Shown piece by piece: positions 1 to 5,264 of a stretch of 6,887 bases of DNA. Origin of the DNA: JAJDNH01 sp964552395 (GTDB taxonomy: Bacteria; Acidobacteriota; Thermoanaerobaculia; Thermoanaerobaculales; Sulfomarinibacteraceae); contig CAZKGM010000076.1 in the NCBI GenBank assembly GCA_964552395.1, positions 1-6,887 on the forward strand, in the 5' to 3' direction. Position numbers and translations under genes: made by a program. The notes beneath the pieces are model-generated. The model made no database searches. It saw only the letters and a program-made list of their open reading frames with translations, and had not been told where the DNA came from. Each line of letters starts with the position of its first letter. Position 1 is the first letter of the stretch.

Positions 1-68
1 GCGCCCGCGAGCAGCAGGAGCAGGCCCAGAGCCAGCGACAGGGGAGCGCGGGTGGCTGTTTTCGGCAA
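1..68 (-). other. C-terminal sortase sorting signal LPKTA plus start of transmembrane helix
   Basis: Codons at 68-51 read L657-P-K-T-A-T662. They are followed by RAPLSLALGLLLLLAG, a Leu/Ala-rich hydrophobic stretch cut by the window edge. The order (pentapeptide, then membrane helix) is that of a sortase sorting signal. The fifth position is Ala rather than the classical Gly. By analogy with known sortases, cleavage would fall between T660 and A661. The basic tail expected after the helix lies outside the window. Confidence 0.8.
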
Positions 69-2036
69 GGACCCAAACACGTGCTGGCGGCTCCAGCCGG
101 CCGGCAGCTCGGTGGGCACCGCGGCCGTGTGCAGCTCGTCGGCCGAGGGACGCCGAGGGGTGACGTCGACCGCCACCAGGCTCGTGTACTTGCTCACCAG
201 GTGGTGGGCGAGGGCGACCTCGAGTACCGCCGCGCGGACCTGATCCTCAGGCACGCCGTTGCTACGCTGGTCCGTCAGCGAGGCGATCTTGCGCCGCGCC
301 CACAGCCGCGCGATGCCCGCCCGCTCCTCGGCCACATCGACCGGCATGCGCATCTCGAGCGGCTCGACGCCTCGCCGTCCGGTCACGACGACCTCGCCGC
401 TGTCGGAGGCCAGGCGCGCCGCCACGACCACCGGCTCACCGGCGTACAGATCAGGTATGCGCTGAGGCCAGGCCTCGGCGGCGGGGTCGTTCCACCGCAC
501 CTCGATGTCGCTCAGGACCGGCGCCTCGAGCTTCGTGAACAGGGCCTGCATCCGCTCCTCGACCTCGCTCGGGCTGCCGATGTAGGAGAAGGTGCCGCGC
601 CCGAAGCGCGCTGCGCGCTCCATGAAATGGCTGTTGGGGGCGGAGCCGATCCCCACGGTGAAGAGCCGGCTGCGGCCCAGCTCACGGCGGATGACCTCGA
701 ACAGCTGGTCCTCGTTGCCGACGCAACCGTCGGTGATGAACACCACCTGGCGGACGGTAGCGGCCTCGTCGCCGCGGGCAGTGCCGGCGAGCGCGGCCCG
801 CAGGGCCGAGAGCATCTCGGTGCCGCCGTTGGCCTGGAGCGCGCCGACCCACGCGCGCGCCTGCTCGAGCGCCGCCGGCATCGCCGGGCGGGCGGCGTCG
901 AACAGCCGGTGCATGGTCGAGTTGAACTGGATCACGTTGAAGCTGTCCTCGGGATGCAGGCGCCCGAGGGCGAAGAGGAGCGCGCGCCGGGCCTGCTGAA
1001 TCGAGGCCCCGTACATCGACCCCGAGGTGTCGATGACGAAGATCGTCTCGCGCGGCAGGCGCGGCTCGCTGCCGCCGTTGGGAGGCATCAGCATCACGAG
1101 CACGTAGCGGGCACCGTCTTCCTCCTCGGTGAAGGCGACCGCCGTCGGCTCATGAGTCGCCTGCGGCACCATCCTGAGCACGAAGTCCCGGTCGGCCGGC
1201 ACGTCCGCCTTCGCCAGCGCCACCGTGTACCTGCGCCCGTTCTCGTGGGCGATGCTGACCGGGTGGTACGGGCAGAGAAGCGCCTGCAGCGGCACGCCCA
1301 GGTCCAGGTCAACGGTCAGCTGCACCCGGTTGACGTCAGGGTCGCCGGGCTCGCGAACCGGTGGGGTGATGCGGGAGGCGTCGGGTACCTGATCGGTGTC
1401 GTCCGACCAGCCGAGCTGCGCCGGGCCGGTCGGAACCCCCGGGATGTAGCGGGGCCCGACGACCATCGGGAACCTCAGCTCGAGCTCGCCGCCGCTCAAG
1501 CGTAGTGTCTCGCCGTACTCGATCGTGACCTGGATCTCCTCGCCGGGTGCGATGTTGGCGACCGAGGTGGTGAAGATGTTGGGCCGCTCCTGCTCCACCA
1601 GCGAGGCCGTCCGTCCCTCGGTGCGTGCCTGCTCGTAGACGCGGCGCGCGGCGGCCCGCTCTTGGATCTGGCCCTCGATGATGCGCTCGCCCACCACCAT
1701 GCGCAGGGTATCGACCGCGGCTCCGGCGGGCAGGGGGAAGACGTAAACGCCCTCCAGCCACTCGTCGGTCGGGTTGCTGAAGTGTTGCGTCACCCGCGTC
1801 CGGGCGAGGATGCCACGGACGACGATGTGGGCCTCGGTGGCGAGGTGGGGGGCGGGGATGTAGCGGCCCGGCTCGGCGGTGCGATAGAGCAGGCTACCTT
1901 CGCCGACCTCGGCCATCCCGACGGTGTCGCCGAGCTGGTCGAGGCAGCGAGTGCCTCCCGGAGTGGGAGCGGCGGCCACAGCGACGGCCACGAGCCCCAG
2001 GACACAGACAACGATGAAGATGGATGTGTGTCGCAC
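1..2036 (-). CDS. VIT and VWA domain sortase substrate (marine proteobacterial sortase target type), 3' end cut by window
   Basis: Reading the minus strand from GTG at 2036-2034 gives 678 open codons that run off the left edge. A good Shine-Dalgarno (AAGGAGG, 2049-2043) lies 6 nt before the start. Residues 1-23 form a signal peptide (RH, then a hydrophobic run ending VAAA) with no lipobox Cys. Residues about 58-180 are a VIT domain (VTQHFSNPTDEWLEGVYVFP; later RVYEQAR and NIFTTSVANIAPGEEI). Residues about 329-500 are a von Willebrand A domain with an intact metal-binding MIDAS site: D336-T-S338-G-S340, T406 in NGGTEM, and D436 in FITDG. The stretch LWARRKI through HHLVSKYTSLVAVD (about 585-630) is typical of this family. 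Residues 657-662 are LPKTAT, followed by a Leu-rich helix that is cut off. This matches the sortase targets of Gram-negative dedicated sortase systems (TIGR03788 type). Only the end of the helix and a short tail should be missing. The ligand and final location are unknown; exposure in the periplasm or at the surface is inferred. The family call is strong. Confidence 0.9.
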   Translation of the reverse strand, partial: MRHTSIFIVVCVLGLVAVAVAAAPTPGGTRCLDQLGDTVGMAEVGEGSLLYRTAEPGRYIPAPHLATEAHIVVRGILARTRVTQHFSNPTDEWLEGVYVFPLPAGAAVDTLRMVVGERIIEGQIQERAAARRVYEQARTEGRTASLVEQERPNIFTTSVANIAPGEEIQVTIEYGETLRLSGGELELRFPMVVGPRYIPGVPTGPAQLGWSDDTDQVPDASRITPPVREPGDPDVNRVQLTVDLDLGVPLQALLCPYHPVSIAHENGRRYTVALAKADVPADRDFVLRMVPQATHEPTAVAFTEEEDGARYVLVMLMPPNGGSEPRLPRETIFVIDTSGSMYGASIQQARRALLFALGRLHPEDSFNVIQFNSTMHRLFDAARPAMPAALEQARAWVGALQANGGTEMLSALRAALAGTARGDEAATVRQVVFITDGCVGNEDQLFEVIRRELGRSRLFTVGIGSAPNSHFMERAARFGRGTFSYIGSPSEVEERMQALFTKLEAPVLSDIEVRWNDPAAEAWPQRIPDLYAGEPVVVAARLASDSGEVVVTGRRGVEPLEMRMPVDVAEERAGIARLWARRKIASLTDQRSNGVPEDQVRAAVLEVALAHHLVSKYTSLVAVDVTPRRPSADELHTAAVPTELPAGWSRQHVFGSLPKTATRAPLSLALGLLLLLAG

Positions 2037-2042
2037 GGCGTC

Positions 2043-2049
2043 CCTCCTT
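2043..2049 (-). promoter_or_regulatory. Shine-Dalgarno site of the VIT/VWA gene
   Basis: On the minus strand AAGGAGG occupies 2049-2043, with a 6-nt spacer to GTG at 2036. This site decides the GTG start. The ATG at 2089 is in a different frame and has no such site. Confidence 0.8.
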
Positions 2050-2134
2050 CGTTCCAGCAGGTTTCTCGGTGCTGAGATCGAATTGCCATGTATCAAGTAG
2101 AGGGCGCCGGCTGGGCCTGGGATAGGCCGGCCGC

Positions 2135-2159
2135 TGGCAATCCGGTGGCACTTTGTGGC
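2135..2159 (+). promoter_or_regulatory. Three phased TGGC direct repeats, candidate response-regulator box
   Basis: TGGC starts at 2135, 2146 and 2156, giving intervals of 11 and 10 bp, which is about one helical turn. OmpR-family regulators commonly bind tandem half-sites with this spacing. The cluster sits about 80-100 bp upstream of the proposed start of transcription of the regulator gene, and about 100-120 bp upstream of the divergent target gene. A four-base unit in GC-rich DNA can recur by chance, so this is a weak candidate. Confidence 0.3.
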
Positions 2160-2199
2160 GGAAACGAGGCGGGAGCGGCCTGCGGCGGTCCGGGCCCGG

Positions 2200-2229
2200 T
2201 TGCACGATGGCGGCGGCGTCGCGTAGATT
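2200..2229 (+). promoter_or_regulatory. Probable sigma70-type promoter giving a leaderless pdsR transcript
   Basis: TTGCAC (2200-2205) and TAGATT (2224-2229) are separated by 18 bp. A start about 7 nt after the -10 would fall on the A of ATG at 2236. No usable Shine-Dalgarno is present: the only purine run (GGGGG, 2230-2234) is one base from the ATG. The in-frame TAG at 2224-2226 rules out an earlier start. The layout is that of a leaderless mRNA. Confidence 0.45.
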
Positions 2230-2235
2230 GGGGGC

Positions 2236-2943
2236 ATGAGCCCCCCGGCCGACGGCACGATCGCAGTAGTCGATGACGAGGCGAACATCCTGGACACGGT
2301 GGGCTTCGCGCTGCGGCGCGAGGGCTATCAGGTAGAGACGTACGCCGAGGGGGCGGCGGCCTGGGATGCTTTCCAGCGGGCGTTGCCGGACCTCGCGATC
2401 CTGGACATCGTGATGCCGCGGATGGACGGTCTCGAGCTGTGCCGGCGCCTGCGCGGGCGGTCCGAGGCGCTGCCGATCATCTTCCTGACTTCGCGCGACG
2501 AGGAGTTCGACCGCGTGCTGGGGCTCGAGCTGGGCGCCGACGACTACCTGTGCAAGCCGTTTTCGATGCGCGAGCTGGTGGCCCGGGTCAAGGTACTGTT
2601 TCGGCGCCTCGCCCTCAGCGGGCCGGCGGGCGGCGAGGAGGAGCTGGTCGCGCTGGGCTCGCTGGAGATCGACCTTGCGCGCTACACCGCTCGCTGGGGA
2701 GGGCGGCCGGTCCCGCTCACCGTGACCGAGTTCCTGATGCTCCGCGCTCTGGTCCGTCATCCCGGGCACGTCAAGACCCGCAACCAGCTGATGAGCGAGG
2801 GCTACCCGCACGACACATACGTCTCCGAGAGGACGATCGACAGCCACATCAAGCGCCTGCGGCGGAAGTTCGAGGACGTCGATCCCGAGTTCGCCGCGGT
2901 CGAGACGGTGTACGGCCTGGGCTACCGCTATCGGAGCGACTGA
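2236..2943 (+). CDS. pdsR: OmpR-family response regulator of the dedicated sortase system (PdsR type)
   Basis: This 235-residue protein has a receiver domain (about 8-120) and a C-terminal winged-helix DNA-binding domain (about 137-233). The receiver shows the acidic pair D13-D14, phosphoacceptor D57 (AILDIVMPRMDGLELC), T85, Y104 and K107 (LCKPF). The effector contains LTVTEFLMLRALVRHPGHVK and ERTIDSHIKRLRRKF, ending YGLGYRYRSD. These stretches agree with my recollection of the proteobacterial dedicated sortase system regulator (TIGR03787). The close relative ChvI is the main alternative. The adjacent kinase and the divergent sortase substrate favour PdsR. It probably activates or represses genes once phosphorylated by the downstream kinase; the targets are inferred, not shown. 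Translation starts at the first ATG after an in-frame stop. The gene ends 2 bp before the kinase start, so the two are co-transcribed. Confidence 0.85.
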   Translation: MSPPADGTIAVVDDEANILDTVGFALRREGYQVETYAEGAAAWDAFQRALPDLAILDIVMPRMDGLELCRRLRGRSEALPIIFLTSRDEEFDRVLGLELGADDYLCKPFSMRELVARVKVLFRRLALSGPAGGEEELVALGSLEIDLARYTARWGGRPVPLTVTEFLMLRALVRHPGHVKTRNQLMSEGYPHDTYVSERTIDSHIKRLRRKFEDVDPEFAAVETVYGLGYRYRSD

Positions 2944-2945
2944 CT

Positions 2946-4514
2946 GTGCGCATCCGCAGCGTGCTGTCGCGCCTGGCTGTGCGGCTCATGGCCTTCAACG
3001 TCCTGCTGGTGTTCCTGCCGGCCGCCGGGATCCTGTTCCTGGGCACCTACGAGCGCCACATGGTCGAGGCCCAGGAGCGCACGATGGTGCAGGAGGGCCG
3101 TCTGCTGGCCGCCGCGTTTTCGGTGCGGGGCTCGCTCGACCCAGACGAGGCGCGGCGCATGCTGGTCCAGCTCGGCCAGCGGCACGAGGCTCGGCTGCGG
3201 GTCGTGGACCGCGAGGGTCGCTTGCTCGCCGACTCCGCGGCGCTCGGACCGAGGCGGGAGCCGAGCGCCGGCGGAGAGGAGCCGGCCGCCGCGGCCTCCG
3301 CCGAGCCGCAGGACTCGCTCTTGTACCGCCTCGGCGCGGCTCCGTTCCGGCTGCTGCGCCGTCTCGGCGGCCCGCCGGCGCCGGCCCAGGGCGACATCTA
3401 CGACGGCGCCGGGCGCCTCGCCGGACGTGAGGTCGCCGATGCCCTGGCCGGTCGCTACGGCGCCGCCACCCGGCTGTCACCCAACCGCGGCTCGATGACC
3501 CTGTACTGTGCGATCCCGGTGCGCACCGGCCAGGGGATCGAGGGGGCGGTGCTGGTGTCGCAGTCGACCTACCGAATCCTGCGCGCTCTGTACGCGGTGC
3601 GCATCGACGTCTTCAGGGTCGTCCTGGCGTCGCTCGCGGTCGCCGTCCTGCTGTCGCTGGTGGCCGGCACGACGGTGGTGCGTCCGCTGGCCCGGCTGCG
3701 CCGGCGGGCCGGGGAGATCCTCGACCGGCGCGGCCGCCTGCTGGGCGGCTTCCAGCCGAGCGCGCGCCGCGACGAAATCGGCGACCTGGAGCGCGCGCTG
3801 GCCGAGCTCACGGCCCGCCTCGAGCGCCACCTGCGACAGATGGAGTCGTTCGCCGCCGATGTCTCGCACGAGTTCAAGAACCCGCTGGCGTCGATCTCCT
3901 CCGCCACCGAGCTGGCGCTGGACGTCGAGGACCCTGCCGAGCGCCGCCGCTTCCTGGAGCTGGTGCGGCGCGAGGTGGCGCACATGGAGCGGCTGCTCAC
4001 CGAGGTGCGCGAGATCAGTCACATCGACGCCCAGCTCGAGGGCGAGGAGCCGGAGGTCGTCAGGCTCGGCCGGATCCTGCCCGGGGTGATCGAGGCCGCG
4101 CGCCTGCGCGACGCCGGCGGCTCTGGGATCGAGCTCATCGTGCGCAGCGATCCGGCGGTGGCGGCCTCCCCCGACCGGCTGGTACAGGTGTTCGAGAACC
4201 TCGTCGACAACGCTGTCGGCTTCTCGCCCTCCGCCGGGACCGTCGAGGTGGCGGTGGACGCCGTCGACGGCGAGGCGGTGGTCACCATCGCCGACGCAGG
4301 TCCGGGGATCCCCGCCGAGCACCTGGACCGGGTGTTCGACCGCTTTTTCTCCTACCGGCCCGAGGGCGACGCCCGATCGCACACCGGGCTCGGCCTCGCC
4401 ATCGTCCGTTCCGTGGTCGAGAGGTACGGTGGAGCCGTCGCCGTTGCAAACCGGCCCGAAGGCGGCGCGGTCTTCGAGGTCAGGCTGCCGCTGGCGCCCG
4501 AGAGCGCGCCGTGA
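2946..4514 (+). CDS. pdsS: Membrane sensor histidine kinase of the dedicated sortase system (PdsS/ChvG type)
   Basis: From GTG at 2946 (GGAG at 2933-2936, 9-nt spacer) the gene encodes 522 residues. Membrane helix 1 is at about 12-33 (FNVLLVFLPAAGILFLG). It is followed by an extracytoplasmic sensor region of about 185 residues, helix 2 at about 223-245, and HAMP from R246. The HisKA helix carries phospho-acceptor H308 (DVSHEFKNPLASI). The ATPase domain has N422 (ENLVDNAVGFS), D450 in DAGPGIP, the F-box FDRFFSYR, and a G-box G481-L-G-L. All catalytic motifs are intact, so it should phosphorylate the upstream regulator. The start of the protein (TYERHMVEAQERTMVQEGRLLAAA) and the end of the sensor (GRYGAATRL to VLVSQSTYRILRA) resemble the ChvG/PdsS stimulus-sensing region. 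An Ala/Pro/Glu-rich linker occurs at about 104-122. As I recall, described PdsS proteins (TIGR03785) are near 700 residues, so this is a short version or a ChvG-like relative. The sensed signal is unknown. Confidence 0.8.
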   Translation: MRIRSVLSRLAVRLMAFNVLLVFLPAAGILFLGTYERHMVEAQERTMVQEGRLLAAAFSVRGSLDPDEARRMLVQLGQRHEARLRVVDREGRLLADSAALGPRREPSAGGEEPAAAASAEPQDSLLYRLGAAPFRLLRRLGGPPAPAQGDIYDGAGRLAGREVADALAGRYGAATRLSPNRGSMTLYCAIPVRTGQGIEGAVLVSQSTYRILRALYAVRIDVFRVVLASLAVAVLLSLVAGTTVVRPLARLRRRAGEILDRRGRLLGGFQPSARRDEIGDLERALAELTARLERHLRQMESFAADVSHEFKNPLASISSATELALDVEDPAERRRFLELVRREVAHMERLLTEVREISHIDAQLEGEEPEVVRLGRILPGVIEAARLRDAGGSGIELIVRSDPAVAASPDRLVQVFENLVDNAVGFSPSAGTVEVAVDAVDGEAVVTIADAGPGIPAEHLDRVFDRFFSYRPEGDARSHTGLGLAIVRSVVERYGGAVAVANRPEGGAVFEVRLPLAPESAP

Positions 4515-4554
4515 CGGCAGCGGAGTTTGCTCGCCGGCAGGGGGTAGACGGGCC

Positions 4555-5133
4555 GTGGTGAGAGCGGTGAGGCTGACCGTGGCAGACATCGCGGCGCGCC
4601 TGCAGCAGCCGCCGCCGCGGCGGGTGACGGCCGAGCTGGTGCGAGCCGTCGAGCGGCCGTCGCGGCCGATGCTGATGTGGGGCGGGGTGGCGCTGTCCTG
4701 TGTGGGCGGCGGTTACACGCTGATCTTCACGGCGCTCAGGGCACCCTGGCAGATCCTCGGCGGGGCGGCGACGGTCGCGGTGACCGGGGCTGCCCTGCTG
4801 ACCGCGTTCGCGATCGTGACGGCGGGCCTGCGGCGGCTGCTGCGGGACGGCCTGCTGGTCGACGGCGAGATCCTGGAGGTGGACGCTCCGGTCGGTGGGC
4901 AGGGGAAACGCCCGCGCCCGGCCCGCCTCCGCTACCGCTTCACCTCGCCGGAGGGCGAGACGGTCACGGCCCGCGACGCCGTGCTGTGGACGGATCCGCC
5001 GCCGCCGATCGCGGCCGGCGACATGGTGCCGGTGTGCGTACTCCCGGGCCGTTGCCGCCGCCACCTCGTGCTGCTGCCGGAGGTCGCATCCGGACCGCCG
5101 TCGCGGCTTCCGGACCAACCTCCCGGGAGCTAG
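4555..5133 (+). CDS. Small two-helix membrane protein with DUF3592-like C-terminal domain
   Basis: I recognise no named gene. From GTG at 4555 the product is 192 residues. It has a cytoplasm-like charged N-terminus (about 1-38), a membrane helix at about 39-61 (MLMWGGVALSCVGGGYTLIF), a second helix at about 67-91 (GGAATVAVTGAALLTAFAIV), then a soluble domain at about 97-185. The soluble part (DGEILEV, ARLRYRFTSPEGETVTARD, IAAGDMVPVCVLPGR) has the repeated beta-strand look of DUF3592 / OB-like membrane-anchored domains; this is a resemblance only. The start is uncertain. GTG 4555 has AGGGGG (4539-4544) 10 nt upstream. GTG 4558 follows directly, and GTG 4579 has GAGG (4569-4572) at 6 nt. The gene lies 40 bp after the kinase on the same strand with no terminator between, so it is probably in the pdsRS operon. 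It may take part in envelope function or signalling, but no function can be assigned. Confidence 0.7.
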   Translation: MVRAVRLTVADIAARLQQPPPRRVTAELVRAVERPSRPMLMWGGVALSCVGGGYTLIFTALRAPWQILGGAATVAVTGAALLTAFAIVTAGLRRLLRDGLLVDGEILEVDAPVGGQGKRPRPARLRYRFTSPEGETVTARDAVLWTDPPPPIAAGDMVPVCVLPGRCRRHLVLLPEVASGPPSRLPDQPPGS

Positions 5134-5173
5134 AACCGTTCGCAAGTTGACTCATCAAGTGTCTTAACATGAA

Positions 5174-5220
5174 TGACTTGACAAATTTATCGAGATTAGA
5201 TATCATTTAGTTTCAAGTCA
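5174..5220. promoter_or_regulatory. Inverted repeat TGACTTGA / TCAAGTCA bracketing the promoter, candidate operator
   Basis: TGACTTGA (5174-5181) overlaps the -35 and its exact inverse TCAAGTCA (5213-5220) covers the expected start of transcription. The arm centres are 39 bp apart. A third copy of the TCAAGT core lies at 5155-5160. Such placement suits a repressor bound at two sites, but the regulator is not identified. The 31-nt gap makes an RNA hairpin unlikely because the first arm is upstream of the start. Confidence 0.4.
5178..5206 (+). promoter_or_regulatory. Near-consensus sigma70 promoter of the kamA-type gene
   Basis: TTGACA (5178-5183) is a perfect -35. TATCAT (5201-5206) is a good -10, and the spacer is exactly 17 bp. 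The expected start is near 5213, giving a leader of about 52 nt. The segment from about 5145 to 5220 is roughly two-thirds A+T by eye, in sharp contrast to the GC-rich surroundings. The strong promoter shows that the gene downstream is a separate transcription unit. Confidence 0.8.
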
Positions 5221-5222
5221 AC

Positions 5223-5244
5223 GCACCGGTGTTGAGACCGGTGC
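5223..5244 (+). promoter_or_regulatory. Leader hairpin upstream of the kamA-type gene
   Basis: GCACCGGT (5223-5230) and ACCGGTGC (5237-5244) form a perfect 8-bp stem with a 6-nt loop (GTTGAG). It lies 10 nt after the proposed transcript start and 7 nt before the ribosome site. No U-tract follows, so it is not a terminator. It may stabilise the 5' end or affect translation. I could not match it to a known riboswitch class. Confidence 0.6.
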
Positions 5245-5251
5245 CTGAATG

Positions 5252-5257
5252 AAAGGA
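5252..5257 (+). promoter_or_regulatory. Shine-Dalgarno site of the kamA-type gene
   Basis: AAAGGA sits 7 nt before ATG at 5265 and fixes that start. The ATG at 5249 is in another frame and lies ahead of this site. Confidence 0.7.
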
Positions 5258-5264
5258 TTCTGGC

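Larger units (their letters stand above)
2037..2235. other. Divergent intergenic region between the sortase target and the two-component operon
   Basis: These 199 bp separate two divergent starts and should hold both promoters. A short AT-richer patch (about 2076-2098) lies near the minus-strand gene, but I could not find a convincing -35/-10 pair for that strand. A small hairpin is formed by GGCCT (2114-2118) and AGGCC (2124-2128), next to the palindrome GGCCGGCC (2125-2132). The plus-strand promoter and the TGGC repeats are listed separately. Short open frames crossing the region have no coding character. Confidence 0.6.

Noticed and set aside
81..1505. Long plus-strand open frame of 474 codons
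   Set aside because: It is antisense to the VIT/VWA gene, whose reading shows clear domains and catalytic residues. The plus frame gives an Arg/His/Gly/Ala-rich product with no domain, a usual shadow in GC-rich DNA.
2135..2160. Possible sigma54 promoter (TGGCAC at 2146)
   Set aside because: The required GC-type -12 element (TTGCA/TTGCT) is not at the correct distance downstream.
1894..2847. Minus-strand open frame of 317 codons spanning the intergenic region
   Set aside because: It covers parts of two real genes on both strands and has no domain or ribosome site; it is a composition artefact.
2439..2945. In-frame upstream extension of the kinase to 2439
   Set aside because: It overlaps the regulator gene out of frame and encodes no domain. 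GTG at 2946 has a Shine-Dalgarno and begins just before the first membrane helix.
3477..4589. Minus-strand open frame of 370 codons over the kinase
   Set aside because: The sense strand has all histidine kinase boxes. The antisense product is low-complexity and Arg/Gln/Asp-rich.
5120..5129. Palindrome CTCCCGGGAG near the end of the small membrane protein gene
   Set aside because: It has no loop and no T-run and lies inside the coding region, so it is not supported as a terminator.
5147..5175. Second promoter starting at TTGACT (5147)
   Set aside because: No acceptable -10 occurs at 16-18 bp; the hexamers there are ATGAAT or TGAATG.
5188..5202. TATC-N7-GATA as an operator
   Set aside because: The arms are only 4 bp, do not extend, and lie in AT-rich promoter DNA where such matches are common.
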